From positions 248,001 to 312,000 of the forward strand of contig CAWADP010000010.1 in NCBI GenBank assembly GCA_963780805.1: a DNA stretch of 64,000 bases. The letters run 5' to 3'. The notes under the pieces are model-generated. The model made no database searches. It was not told where the DNA came from and saw nothing but the letters and a program-made list of their open reading frames with translations. The position numbers and the translations under genes were made by a program. Positions within the stretch are counted from its first letter, which is position 1. Each line of letters starts with the position of its first letter. This document shows positions 1 to 9,133 of this stretch, one piece after another. The DNA is from JASHVB01 sp963780805 (lineage in GTDB: Bacteria > Pseudomonadota > Alphaproteobacteria > Acetobacterales > Acetobacteraceae).

Positions 1-1121
1 CCACCGTGTTCGACGCCGGCAAGGATGTTCCGGACCACGTTATCGATGCGGCCGGCAGGCGGGTACGGCCATCGGACGTCGCGTACATGCTCTATACATC
101 CGGCTCCACCTCCACACCGAAGGGCGTACAAATCCAACATTTCGGCCTGATCGAGAACATGTACAACATCGGCGAGCGGATGCATGTGACATCGGAGGAC
201 AGGCTGTGGCTCGCCGTGTCGCTCTACTGGGGTCTTGGTTGCGAAAACGCCCTGTTCAACCTTCTCACGCATGGCGGCTGCGTGGTATTGCAGGAGCATT
301 TCGAAGCCGGCGAGGCGTTACGCATCATCGAGCAAGAACGATGCACCCTGTTCTACGGCACGCCGAACATGGCGCAGGCCATGATAGAGCATCCGGACAG
401 GCCGCATCACGACCTTGCATCCTTGCGGTCCGGCGGGACAGTGGGGTCGCCCGAGCAAATCAAGCGGGTCATGGATCTCGGGGCGCATGAGATCTGCCAA
501 ATCTACGGGCTGACCGAAACATACGGGAATTGCGCCGTGGTCGACGGCCGGCTGGACCCGCCGGAAAAGCGGCTCACGACCGTCGGTCGTCCCCTGGATG
601 GGGTCGACCTGCGGATCGTCGATCCCGACACGCTGAAACCAAAACCGATCGGAGAGCCTGGTGAGATTCAAGTGAAGGGTTACGTCACCGTCGGGTACTA
701 CAAGGACGAGGAAAAGAACCAGGCAGCCTTCACCCCGGACGGCTATTTCCGGACCGGGGACCTGGGCGTGCTCGACCGCGATGGATTTCTACTGTTCCGA
801 GGCCGTATCAAAGAAATGATCAAGACCGGCGGCATCAACGTTGCCCCGGCGGAAGTCGAGGAAATTCTCATGGCTGCCCCCGGCGTCCAGATCGCACTGG
901 TGGCCGGCGTACCCGATCCGGTGCGAGATGAGATCATCGGTGCTGTAGTGGTCGCTCGCCCCGGTGCGACGGTGACGGAGTCCGCGCTTCTGGAACACTG
1001 CAAGGGCCAGCTCAGCGCATACAAACTTCCGCGCATCTTCCGCTTCGTGCAGGAAGATCAGTTACCGCTGACCACGACGGGCAAAGTTCAAAAGAACAGG
1101 CTGGTTGACCTTTTCAGGTAG
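1..1121 (+). CDS. AMP-dependent acyl-CoA synthetase/ligase, 5' end outside window
   Basis: This is the C-terminal part of an acyl- or aryl-CoA ligase of the ANL superfamily, which activates a carboxylic acid as an acyl-adenylate and passes it to CoA (or a carrier protein). The phosphate-binding loop YTSGSTSTPKGV lies near the start. It is followed by the QIYGLTE adenine-binding motif, the YFRTGDLG hinge region and, close to the end, TTTGKVQKNRL, whose lysine is the catalytic A10 residue. The frame is open to base 1, so about 100-150 N-terminal residues should lie upstream; the GTG at base 6 is not a credible start. The substrate cannot be told from sequence. The gene ends convergently with the next one, overlapping it by 8 bases. 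Family assignment is secure; substrate is not. Confidence 0.9.
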   Translation, partial: TVFDAGKDVPDHVIDAAGRRVRPSDVAYMLYTSGSTSTPKGVQIQHFGLIENMYNIGERMHVTSEDRLWLAVSLYWGLGCENALFNLLTHGGCVVLQEHFEAGEALRIIEQERCTLFYGTPNMAQAMIEHPDRPHHDLASLRSGGTVGSPEQIKRVMDLGAHEICQIYGLTETYGNCAVVDGRLDPPEKRLTTVGRPLDGVDLRIVDPDTLKPKPIGEPGEIQVKGYVTVGYYKDEEKNQAAFTPDGYFRTGDLGVLDRDGFLLFRGRIKEMIKTGGINVAPAEVEEILMAAPGVQIALVAGVPDPVRDEIIGAVVVARPGATVTESALLEHCKGQLSAYKLPRIFRFVQEDQLPLTTTGKVQKNRLVDLFR

Positions 1122-2604
1122 GCGGCGCCACGCCCGCGATGGCGCTTTGATGCACCGGCGGGCAGGTCGTTGTGGGCACTTCACGCGTGATCGCCGCCAG
1201 CACCGCCTCGGCATAGGCGCCGTGCGCGCCGATGGCGGCCCGCGCCTCCTGGCCCAGGCGCTCCGGCTCCCAGGTGGGCCACAGCAGGAATCCGGCCGCC
1301 ATCGCGATGACCCCGCCCGCCGCCGTCAGCGCGAAACGTGCCCAGGCGATCGACCACTCGCTTGTGCCGGGCACGATGCTTTCCACCAACAGCACGACCA
1401 GCCGCGTCAGCGTGGCCGTGAACAACCCGAGGCTCACCGCCCGCACCGCGAAGGACGCGACGGCCAGCGGGAACATGGCGGCGGCGACCGCGAGCGGCGT
1501 GGTGCAGACCACGCCGATGCCGGCCGCTGCCAGCCCGCCCAGCGCCGTGCCGCCGACACGCTGCAACGCGCCCGTGTAGGTCACCGAGAAATAGGGCTGC
1601 ATCGTCGCCACGATGCTGATCGTCAGCCAGTGATCGAACTCGTTGACATGCACCATGCTGAAGGCCAGCGCCGGCGTGGCCACGACGGCGATGCGCACCG
1701 CGTGCCGCAGGGCCGCCGACCGCCAGGTGAGGTTGGCGCGCACCGGCCGCAGCGCCCGCTGCCGCCATGGCGCGGGCCGACCGGCCGCATCGGTGCCGGG
1801 CAGGAAGTTTTGCGGCAGCGCCAGGGTATGGGCGATGCGCAGGCGCTCGATGATGCGCCGCGCGGGCGGGACCAGCGGGTCGGAGGCGGGCAGCGCTGCG
1901 GCTTCGGCGGCCATGGCATCGATCGACTGGCCGACACGGGGATTGGGTACGCCGTCCGCGGCCAGGCTGGCGCGGCCGAGCATGCGCAGCAGCGGGGCCA
2001 GTCGGCGCAGCAGCCGCGCCGCGGCGCGGTGTTCCACGAGCGTGCCATGCTCTGCCAGGTCGCTCAGCGCGATCAGGGCGCCGAAGATCTGGTCGGCGGC
2101 TTCCAGGCGGATCAGGTTGTTGCCGCTCCGCGTCGGGGCTGCGCCGCGGCCGCGTACCGTGTCGAATACCACGGCACGGGCGGCCTCGATGGTCTCGCGC
2201 ACGGCGCGGCGATGCTCGCGGGCATGCGCCTCCCAGCGGGCGGCTTCGCCGTCCCCTGACAGCACCACGCGCAGATCGTGGGTGAGTTCGGCGAGGCGGC
2301 GATAGGCCTCCGCGACGCCGCGTCGGGCCGGCAGGAAGGGGTACACGCGCCAGATCACCAGCGTGAGCAACGCGGCCCACAGCCCGCCGGCGAGGAAGGC
2401 GGCGGCGACGATACCGGCCGCAGCGAGGCCAGGCAGCGGTCGGTCCAGCGCCAGGATCAGGGCGAAGCTCAGGATGCCCCCGAATTGCTGGCCCGCCTGG
2501 CCGTAAATGCGGGCGAAGGAGAGCGCGAATAATCCGAAGGCACCGAGGGGCAGCGCCACCGGCAGGCCGAAGCCGCGCAGCAGCCCGACCCCGGCGGTCA
2601 GCAC
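1114..2604 (-). CDS. FUSC/ArAE family inner-membrane exporter, N-terminus uncertain
   Basis: The protein has two clusters of hydrophobic segments separated by a long Arg/Ala-rich cytoplasmic stretch. This is the layout of the FUSC (fusaric acid resistance) and aromatic-acid exporter proteins that efflux aromatic or other weak acids across the inner membrane. The first available start codon in frame is GTG at 2604. However, the frame is open back to 2985 and its upstream translation (RAALSVAVIIGLNEYLAWP, then LAALWTCLC) resembles the expected first membrane helices. No ATG, GTG or TTG lies in frame between 2605 and 2985. The true N-terminus is therefore either initiated at an unusual codon or shifted out of frame by an indel near 2650-2880. 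No periplasmic adaptor gene sits beside it. Confidence 0.75.
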   Translation of the reverse strand: MLTAGVGLLRGFGLPVALPLGAFGLFALSFARIYGQAGQQFGGILSFALILALDRPLPGLAAAGIVAAAFLAGGLWAALLTLVIWRVYPFLPARRGVAEAYRRLAELTHDLRVVLSGDGEAARWEAHAREHRRAVRETIEAARAVVFDTVRGRGAAPTRSGNNLIRLEAADQIFGALIALSDLAEHGTLVEHRAAARLLRRLAPLLRMLGRASLAADGVPNPRVGQSIDAMAAEAAALPASDPLVPPARRIIERLRIAHTLALPQNFLPGTDAAGRPAPWRQRALRPVRANLTWRSAALRHAVRIAVVATPALAFSMVHVNEFDHWLTISIVATMQPYFSVTYTGALQRVGGTALGGLAAAGIGVVCTTPLAVAAAMFPLAVASFAVRAVSLGLFTATLTRLVVLLVESIVPGTSEWSIAWARFALTAAGGVIAMAAGFLLWPTWEPERLGQEARAAIGAHGAYAEAVLAAITREVPTTTCPPVHQSAIAGVAPPT

Positions 2605-3232
2605 CGCCCCGAATGCGGCGAAGGAGAGCAGGATGGGGACGCGGCGGCGGATCGCGCCGCCGGGGTCGCACAGGCAGGTCCATAGCGCGGCGAGCGCCGC
2701 TTCGCTCAGCGCGGGCCAGGCGAGGTACTCGTTGAGACCGATGATGACCGCAACCGAGAGCGCGGCGCGAAGGCCCTCGGCGAAGCTGATGGCGCGGAGG
2801 TTCAGCCCGATGGGCAGGCGCGCCAGGTCGGGGACGCGATAGCGGGGCCTGGCTGCGCGTGGCGAAGAAGACCGCGCGAGCGCAGTGTCGTCAGGGGGCG
2901 GCAGGAGGCTGTCCTTGCAGAAAATGGCAAAGGTCGCGCACCACCTCGCTGCGAAACGCTTCGGACACGCGCCCGAACGTCTTTAGCACCAGGTCTGTGT
3001 GCGGTGTGAAAGCATGGCTGGTCCGGGTCCGGCTTGCCAACCGCAGAAGGCTCGCAATGATATGCTCCGGGAGGGCATGCGGGCGGTCAATCCATCGCGG
3101 CGTTGCTCCAGATCTCTCATCCAGTTGGTCGTAGCAACGGCTCTCGCGCCGCATTCGCCAATCCGGATGGATCGCTTGCGGTTGCGTGTCGCTGGCGCCA
3201 ATATCGCGGCGTCCAATCATAAAGAGGCGCCC

Positions 3233-4771
3233 ATGCCGAGGATCATTCCGCGCAAATCGGCCCGCCCCGGAAACGTCCCGAACCATCGCACGGCCAACTC
3301 CCGCTACAGCGTCGCGGGCCTCGCATCGCTCTGCGCGATGTCCGCCGCCCTGTTCGCGGCATGCCCCGGTCCGGCGGCACGCGCTGCTCCGCCGGCGGGT
3401 ACATGCGACGTGCAGGGCGTCGTCGCCCATGCGCTGCCGGCCATCGTCAACATCTCCGTCGTCAGGGTGCTGGGCGCCACTGAGTCCGGCAAGCCGACGC
3501 CCGAGCATTTTGAAGTATTCGTCGGTTCCGGTGCCATCATCGACCCGAGCGGCATCATCGTGACCAACAAGCACGTCATTCAGGATGGGGCGATCATCAG
3601 AGTGACCTTCCAGGACCGCTCGCAGGTGGGGGCCCAATTGATCGAGGCGGCCAACCTGGTGGACCTGGCGGTTCTGAAGGTGGACGTCGGGCATCCGCTG
3701 CCGACCTTGTCGTTCGGCAACAGCGACGCCCTGCGGATCGGGCAGCCGGTCATCGCAGTAGGGAATCCGCTGGGAGTCGGCACGTCGGTCACTACCGGCG
3801 TGGTCAGCGGAGTGAACCGCAACCTCATGCGCAGTGCCTTCGACGACTACATCCAGACCGACGCCTCGATCAATCCCGGCAATTCCGGCGGGCCCTTGCT
3901 CGATTGCACGGGGCATATCGTCGGAGTGGACACGGCACTGTATTCCAACAATTCGTTGCTCGGCTCGATCGGCCTCGGGTTCGCGCAGCCGGCGAACGAT
4001 GTGAACTTCGTCGTCAGCATGCTGCGCAATCCCGCGATGCCCAGTCCGAACTGGCTTGGGCTGCATCTGCAGGATGTCTCCGCGCTGGTCGGCGTCGCGT
4101 TCGCCAGGCCCAACACCGATGGCGCGATCGTCACCGAGATCGATCCGAACAGTCCGGCGTCAAAGGCTTCGTTGCGGCCGGGAGACATCATCACCGCCGT
4201 CGGAAAAGAAGAGTTGCCGGATTCCCGCGCGATCCAGCGTGCGTTCCTCATGCGGCGGGTCGGCGAGCCGCTGGCGTTGACGGTCTGGCGCGGCGGCCAC
4301 GAGACCACCGCGACGTTGACCGGAGAGCCATGGCCGCACATGGTGGCGCTGCGCGACCAGGTGCTGGCCAGTCCGGAGAACATCAGGCGCGCCGAGGAGG
4401 TCGGGCTGGGCCTCTACGTAAGCCAGATTACCGACGCCGACCGCCAGCGCTACGGTCTGAACGATGCCAAAGGCGTGATCATCGACCAGGTCATTCCCGG
4501 TTCGCAGGCGGAGAACATGAGCCTGGCGGCGGGAGACGTGATCGAGCAGGTGGGGGAACAGCCGGCGACCTCGGCAAGGGAGGTGGAAGACGACCTGATG
4601 ATGCGCGCGACGGCCCCTGGCAAGCTCGTTGCCTTGCTCGTCCGCAGCAAATCCGGGTCGAAATGGGCCGCGCTGTGGGTTGGCCAGATTAATGAGAAAG
4701 ATGTGGTCGCCGGGATTCCGCCGATCGGACCAGCCGGTGGGGCACGCGAGGTATCCGGTAAGCCGCGTTGA
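3233..4771 (+). CDS. HtrA/Deg-type periplasmic serine protease with two PDZ domains
   Basis: This is a 512-residue trypsin-like protease of the S1C (HtrA/DegP) family, which degrades or refolds damaged envelope proteins. The start at 3233 follows AAAGAGG and puts a hydrophobic export signal at about residues 25-50 (cleavage near ARAAPP). A frame reading from 2999 adds an unlikely 78 residues. The catalytic triad is visible as His114 (TNKHVIQ), Asp144 (VDLAVLKV) and Ser218 (GNSGGPL). Two PDZ domains follow, each with the carboxylate-loop pattern and a GDII/GDVI core (residues about 285-370 and 395-490). Length and order match the family. It stands alone between the FUSC gene and the small repeat peptide, with no RseA/RpoE-like partners nearby. 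Confidence 0.9.
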   Translation: MPRIIPRKSARPGNVPNHRTANSRYSVAGLASLCAMSAALFAACPGPAARAAPPAGTCDVQGVVAHALPAIVNISVVRVLGATESGKPTPEHFEVFVGSGAIIDPSGIIVTNKHVIQDGAIIRVTFQDRSQVGAQLIEAANLVDLAVLKVDVGHPLPTLSFGNSDALRIGQPVIAVGNPLGVGTSVTTGVVSGVNRNLMRSAFDDYIQTDASINPGNSGGPLLDCTGHIVGVDTALYSNNSLLGSIGLGFAQPANDVNFVVSMLRNPAMPSPNWLGLHLQDVSALVGVAFARPNTDGAIVTEIDPNSPASKASLRPGDIITAVGKEELPDSRAIQRAFLMRRVGEPLALTVWRGGHETTATLTGEPWPHMVALRDQVLASPENIRRAEEVGLGLYVSQITDADRQRYGLNDAKGVIIDQVIPGSQAENMSLAAGDVIEQVGEQPATSAREVEDDLMMRATAPGKLVALLVRSKSGSKWAALWVGQINEKDVVAGIPPIGPAGGAREVSGKPR

Positions 4772-4959
4772 TTCGGGGTGGCAGTAGCCCTTCATGCGGA
4801 GGCCAGGATCGGTGCATCGGCCGGTGTTGACAATCAGCACGGGGGACGGTCTAGCTGTCCACAACCGACCCCTGCGGACGACAGTCGCAGGCGCCGGTGG
4901 GGGGGCTGGACACACGCCAGCGCCTGCCCACGGCCAACAAAACATACGGAGCATGTGAC

Positions 4960-5236
4960 ATGAAGCGCATCATCATCACCAGCGTTGCCGCCATCGGTCT
5001 GGCGTGGTCCGGTGCGGCCTTTGCCCAGACGCAAACGCCGCAGTACAATTCCGGTGGCGCATCGGCACCGGTTGGGCAGCAGGTACAATTCGGGTGGCGC
5101 AGCGGCGCCGGTCGGACAGCAGTACAATTCGGGTGGGGCGTCGGCGGCCGTGCAGCAGTACAACTCGGGCGGCGCGTCGGCACCGGCCGGGCAGTACAAC
5201 TCGGGCGGCGCGTCGGCACCGCAGCAGAAGCAGTAA
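4960..5236 (+). CDS. Small secreted YNSGGASAP-repeat peptide, frameshifted
   Basis: This gene would encode about 91 residues: a clean signal peptide (MKRIIITSVAAIGLAWSG, cleavage after AFA) followed by five copies of a unit close to QYNSGGASAPVGQ, ending in QQKQ and TAA. The reading frame is broken in repeat 1 to 2. Other junctions read CAG CAG TAC, but here it is CAG CAG G TAC, with one additional G at 5082-5083. Removing it restores all remaining repeats. A weak ribosome site (ACGGAG) lies 9 bases upstream of the ATG. The low-complexity polar repeats suggest an exported structural or surface peptide, but I recognise no family and assign no function. Repeats make slippage plausible as a natural cause. 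Confidence 0.65.
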
Positions 5237-5250
5237 CACCGTGTTCGCAT

Positions 5251-5287
5251 CGCTGGTGCCGCCACCCCTTGTGGGCTGTGGCACCAG
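5251..5287. terminator. Imperfect hairpin downstream of the repeat peptide
   Basis: The sequence CTGGTGCCGCCACC pairs imperfectly with GTGGGCTGTGGCACCAG across a short loop. There is no T-run, so Rho-independent termination is uncertain. Confidence 0.35.
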
Positions 5288-5540
5288 CAATGACGTGTGC
5301 CCGTCGTCAGGTTGAATTGAATGACAATCGGCTCGATCCATGGTTGGTCGAGAGCGTGTGCGGCGTATCATCACCGATCACGGTGTCCCGTGTCTCCGCG
5401 ACGGGCATAAACCGGCCACTTGGCCGGCCACGCGGATGGCCGGGCTCCCGCCAACACGAATGCAAAACTGACCGCGCCAGGGGCTGGAACCGGGTGGCTC
5501 CCTGATCCTCTGTCGCGCGTCTCTGCGCTGGAGGATTGCC

Positions 5541-6539
5541 ATGGATATGCGGGTATTTGGCCGTTCCGGTATGCGAATCTCGCTGCTGGGCTTCGGCTGC
5601 GGTGGCGTCGGCGGGCTGATGGTGCGCGGCGCCCCCGCGGACCAGGACAAGGCGATTGCACGCGCGCTGGAAGCCGGGGTGAACTACTTCGATACCGCCG
5701 TGCAATACGGGAACGGAGAATCGGAGAAGAACCTCGGCCGCGTGCTCGCGACGTTGAAGCCGGCCAACGCGATCGTCGGCACCAAGGTGCGGCTGCCGTC
5801 GGCGGATTTCGGCCGCATCTCCGTCGCGGTGGCGGAGTCGCTCGAAGCCAGCCTGCGCCGGCTTCGCATGGAGCGCGTGGACATCTTTCATCTGCACAAC
5901 GCCATCACCAGCGCCGGCGGTGGCGAGACAGTCAGCGTGCAGCAGGTGCTGGGCGAGGTGGTGCCGGCATTCCGGAAACTGCGGGAGCAGGGGAAGACGC
6001 GGTTTTTGGGGATCACGGCGGTGGGCGATACGCCGGCGCTGCGCCAGGTGATCGATGCCGGGGACTTCGACAGCGCGCAGGTCAGCTACAACATGCTGAA
6101 CCCCAGCGCGGCGGGGGTCTTGCCGGACAACTACCCCGCGCAGGACTTCGGCCGGTTGTTCGAGCACACGCAGGCGGCAGGTGTCGGCGTGATCGGCATC
6201 CGCGTGCTGGCAGCGGGGGCGCTTTCAGGTGTCGCCGAGCGCCATCCGGTCGCCAGTGCGCCGCCGGACCCGATCGGCTCGGCGTTCAACTATGACGCGG
6301 ACCTGGCGCGGGCGCGGCGGCTGATGCCGTTGGTGACGGAGGGGTTCGCGGGCTCGTTGGCCGAGGCAGCGGTGCGGTTTGCAATCTCTCATAAGGCGAT
6401 GGGCACGATCCTGGTGGGGATGGCAACGCCCGAGCAATTCGAACAATCGCTGGCGGCGGTGTTGAAGGGCCCGTTGCCGCAGGCGGCGCTGGACCGATTG
6501 GCGGCGCTGCAACGCGGCTTCGCCGGCGAAACGAGATAA
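5541..6539 (+). CDS. Aldo/keto reductase family oxidoreductase
   Basis: This is a 332-residue protein with the (beta/alpha)8 barrel signature of aldo/keto reductases, cytosolic NADPH-dependent enzymes acting on aldehydes, ketones or sugars. Visible hallmarks are the N-terminal GRSGMRISLLGFGCGGVGG segment, the NYFDTAVQYGNGESEKNLG active-site region containing Asp and Tyr, and the RMERVDIFHLHN strand with the family histidine. The coding start at 5541 (or the ATG six bases on) follows GGAGG. The C-terminal half has the expected ILVGMATPEQFEQSL nucleotide-binding segment. It resembles the AKR subgroup close to L-fucose/galactose dehydrogenase-like reductases, but the substrate is unknown. It appears monocistronic. 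Confidence 0.85.
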   Translation: MDMRVFGRSGMRISLLGFGCGGVGGLMVRGAPADQDKAIARALEAGVNYFDTAVQYGNGESEKNLGRVLATLKPANAIVGTKVRLPSADFGRISVAVAESLEASLRRLRMERVDIFHLHNAITSAGGGETVSVQQVLGEVVPAFRKLREQGKTRFLGITAVGDTPALRQVIDAGDFDSAQVSYNMLNPSAAGVLPDNYPAQDFGRLFEHTQAAGVGVIGIRVLAAGALSGVAERHPVASAPPDPIGSAFNYDADLARARRLMPLVTEGFAGSLAEAAVRFAISHKAMGTILVGMATPEQFEQSLAAVLKGPLPQAALDRLAALQRGFAGETR

Positions 6540-6627
6540 CCGGCGCGGACAGACCGGACGGTCACCGCGACCGGACACCCGGCGCGTCACCCTACCCAGG
6601 TCCGGGAGCGGGTCCTATCCTGCGGTC

Positions 6628-7137
6628 ATGACCCGCACTGCCGAATTGCGCGCCGCGCGCGAGGAACTGGAACGTCGCCTGGAGGCACGCCAGCGCGAAG
6701 TTGGTCCGGACGATCCGGAGCTGGCCGACGATCTGCGCGCGCTCGGGCGGCTTGCGCACGACCTGGGCGATTTCATCGATGCGGCCGCGCTGTTGGAACG
6801 GGCGCGCGTACTGCACAGCGCGGCGTTGGGCGACAATCATTGGGAGGTGGCGACGGACCTCAACCATCTCGGCCTGGTGCTGCACGACGCCGGCGACGTG
6901 GAGGTGGCGCACGCGGTGCTGGAACGCGCGCTGGCGCTGGACGAGGAGGCGCTCGGCACGGATCACCCGAATGTCGGGCGCGATGCTAACAATCTGGCGG
7001 GGGTGCTGCGCGACCTGGGCGATACCTATGGCGCGCGGACGGCGCTGGAATACGCGTTGGGCATCTACACGCGCGCGCTGGGCGAGGGCCACCCGACGAC
7101 GCGGGCAGTGGCAGCCAATTTGGCGGCGATGCGGTAG
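6628..7137 (+). CDS. Tetratricopeptide-repeat protein
   Basis: This 169-residue protein contains about three kinesin-light-chain-type TPR units of roughly 42 residues, recognisable from repeats of HPxxxxxxNxLAxxLRDLGD and AxxxLERALxLxxxALG. Such repeats form helical hairpins for protein-protein contact. There is no signal peptide or membrane segment, so it should be cytosolic. No enzymatic domain is attached and the partner is unknown. The ATG at 6628 has no strong ribosome site (GGTCC upstream). Confidence 0.75.
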   Translation: MTRTAELRAAREELERRLEARQREVGPDDPELADDLRALGRLAHDLGDFIDAAALLERARVLHSAALGDNHWEVATDLNHLGLVLHDAGDVEVAHAVLERALALDEEALGTDHPNVGRDANNLAGVLRDLGDTYGARTALEYALGIYTRALGEGHPTTRAVAANLAAMR

Positions 7138-7174
7138 TGCTCGGATGCTGACGGTTCGTGCTCGCCCGCCAGCG

Positions 7175-7215
7175 TCGTTGCTAACGCTGCGAAGCAATCG
7201 CCCGCGCGATGACGT
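7175..7215. repeat. Degenerate half-copy of a palindromic intergenic repeat
   Basis: The stretch around CGCTGCGAAGCAATCGCCCG resembles one arm of the complete palindromes at 17783 and 36761, in an intergenic gap upstream of the dioxygenase gene. Confidence 0.4.
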
Positions 7216-7326
7216 GCGCAGCTCGCCGGGGAGTCGGCTATTCGGCCGGTGCGCGCGCTTGGTTGCCCCCCATGCTCGCAGACGCATAGACTGCATGTGG
7301 CAAAAAGATCGCGGGGCAGGTACGCA

Positions 7327-8352
7327 ATGACCAGCCATTTCGAACTCATCCGACCGTTGCCGGACGCCACGTTTGGCGGCCGGATCGACTTGCGCGACAA
7401 CGGCGGCGCACACGCACTCATCGAAGCGGCGGAAGCCGACCCCGTGGCCCTGACGCGCGCCCTGGCCGACAGCAGCGGCCTGCTGCTGCTGCAAGGCATG
7501 GATACCATGATCGACGCGCCCGATCTGCTGGTGCGCCTCAGCCGCCTGTTCGGCACCGAGGTCGAGGACTACCGCCACACCCTGACCCCGCGGCACATGG
7601 TGCATGAGAGCGTTCCGGAGATCTTCATCGTCTCGAACATGCCGCCGGCGAGCCGCCCGCCGCCGCGCCGTCCCGATCCGCCGCTGACCGCGGACGGCAA
7701 GCTCCCGGTGCAGTTCCCGCACCGCCGCGGTTGGCACACCGACCAGAGTTACCGCCGCCCGCCGCCCGACATCTCCCTGTTCCTGGCCGTGATCCCCGCG
7801 CCGCAAGGCCAGGCGCAGACGCTGTTCGCTGACGGCACCGCCGCATACGAGGCGCTGCCGCCGGAGCTGAAGGCGCGCGTCGATGCGCTGGACGGCATCC
7901 ATGTCGGCCTCAGTGCCGGCCGCGGGCGCAACGACGTGCTGGAGGGAAAGACGCCGCGCCCCCTCGGCCCGCATGAGCAACCGCAGCGCCAGCCGCTGGC
8001 GCGCGAGCATCCGGTGACCCGCAGGCGGGCGCTGTATATGTGCGAATACGGCCAGATGGATTGGGTGGAAGGCCCGATCGCCGGCCTGGAGCCGGGACCG
8101 CACGGCGAGGGTGCGCGCCTGCTGGAGACGCTGGTGGCGCACGCCACGCAGCCTCGCTTCGTCTATGCGCACGAATGGACGCGGGGCGAGGTGCTGGTGT
8201 GGGACAACCGCTGCCTGATCCACGCCGCGACCTGGTTCGACGCGGACAACATCCAGCGGCTGATGTGGCGCACCACGGTCAGCGGCAATCCAGGAGCGCT
8301 GTACCGGGGCGAGAAGAAGAGCTGGATTCCGGAGCAGGTGGCTGCGGAATAA
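7327..8352 (+). CDS. TauD/TfdA-family Fe(II)/2-oxoglutarate dioxygenase
   Basis: This 341-residue protein belongs to the TauD/TfdA superfamily of non-haem iron dioxygenases that hydroxylate small substrates at the expense of 2-oxoglutarate. The iron facial triad is visible as His137 and Asp139 (GWHTDQSY) and a distal His299 (VWDNRCLIHAA), followed by an arginine in LMWRTTV that should bind 2-oxoglutarate. The start at 7327 is chosen because upstream codons are low-complexity and the domain begins there. It sits alone, next to a Uma2 gene. The substrate (taurine-like, aryloxyacid-like or other) is not predictable. A second family member lies at 32723. Confidence 0.85.
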   Translation: MTSHFELIRPLPDATFGGRIDLRDNGGAHALIEAAEADPVALTRALADSSGLLLLQGMDTMIDAPDLLVRLSRLFGTEVEDYRHTLTPRHMVHESVPEIFIVSNMPPASRPPPRRPDPPLTADGKLPVQFPHRRGWHTDQSYRRPPPDISLFLAVIPAPQGQAQTLFADGTAAYEALPPELKARVDALDGIHVGLSAGRGRNDVLEGKTPRPLGPHEQPQRQPLAREHPVTRRRALYMCEYGQMDWVEGPIAGLEPGPHGEGARLLETLVAHATQPRFVYAHEWTRGEVLVWDNRCLIHAATWFDADNIQRLMWRTTVSGNPGALYRGEKKSWIPEQVAAE

Positions 8353-8469
8353 GCGGCGACACGGCAGGCACCGTTTCCTGATCGGGTCGTGCCGGTGATG
8401 TGGCGGGCAGCACGGCGGTGGCTGGAGGCGCCGCTCACCGCTGACGCAAGTCGGCGTGGAACGTGGCGC

Positions 8470-8516
8470 GATTTCGCGAGATCAACGACACCAGCACGAT
8501 CAGCCCCTTCGGGCGA
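8470..8516 (-). pseudogene. Probable short remnant of cysC (APS kinase)
   Basis: Read on the minus strand this intergenic piece encodes GLIVLVSLISRNRA, close to AGLIVLISFISPYRAER of the intact CysC domain about 1.2 kb away (9660-9720). The nucleotide match includes CAGCACGATCAGCCC. The piece is too short to code and looks like a leftover from a partial duplication. Confidence 0.45.
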
Positions 8517-8566
8517 AACTTGACCCCCCATTCCCCCCTGCTACGTCTTCCTGCGGGAGGTCCGCC

Positions 8567-9133
8567 ATGCCGCGCGCCCCGATCTACGAACCGGAAGCAC
8601 GCATGACGCGCGAGGAATACCGTGCATGGGCGGAACGGCAGCCGTCGCACCGGTTCGAGCGCATCGAGGGCATCGTGGTCGCCATGGCCCCCGAGCGTGC
8701 CGCTCACAGCCGCCGTAATGCGTCGGCATGGAATGCCCTGCGCGTCGCGGTCCAGAGAGTAGCTCTGCCGTGCGAGGTCTTTCCGGACGGCATGACGATC
8801 GAGGTTGGCGACAGCGACTACGAACCTGACGCCGTTCTGCGCTGCGGCGGCCCCCGGCTGCCCGATGACGCCATTGCCGTGCCCGACCCTCTGGTGATCG
8901 TCGAGGTGCTGTCCCCTTCCACCAGCGGCGTCGACCGTGGCCTGAAGCTGCGCGACTACTTCCGCCTGCCGTCGGTGCAGCATTACCTGATTGTCTGGCC
9001 CGAGGCGCCGCGTATCGTTCGCCACTCGCGCACGCCGGACGGCGGTGTCGCAACCGAGCTGCTCACGTCCGGCCAGATCGTTCTGAACCCGCCGGGCCTC
9101 ACGCTGGAATTCTCGGAGTTCTACGCTGACTGA
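8567..9133 (+). CDS. Uma2-family putative restriction endonuclease-like protein
   Basis: This 188-residue protein matches the Uma2 (DUF820) family of PD-(D/E)XK nuclease-fold proteins, often scattered in high-GC bacteria and cyanobacteria with unproven roles. Key features are the N-terminal MTREEYRAWAE helix, HRFERIEGIVVAM, the acidic site YEPDAVLR and the VIVEVLSPST strand, then GLKLRDYFRLPSVQHYLIV. The ATG at 8567 has a good GGGAGG site 6-7 bases upstream. No methyltransferase partner is adjacent. Nuclease activity is inferred from fold only. Confidence 0.8.
   Translation: MPRAPIYEPEARMTREEYRAWAERQPSHRFERIEGIVVAMAPERAAHSRRNASAWNALRVAVQRVALPCEVFPDGMTIEVGDSDYEPDAVLRCGGPRLPDDAIAVPDPLVIVEVLSPSTSGVDRGLKLRDYFRLPSVQHYLIVWPEAPRIVRHSRTPDGGVATELLTSGQIVLNPPGLTLEFSEFYAD

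Noticed and set aside
2891..4066. Long minus-strand open frame (391 aa) opposite the HtrA-type gene
   Set aside because: It is an antisense shadow of a gene with clear catalytic motifs; composition is Arg/His-rich with no family features.
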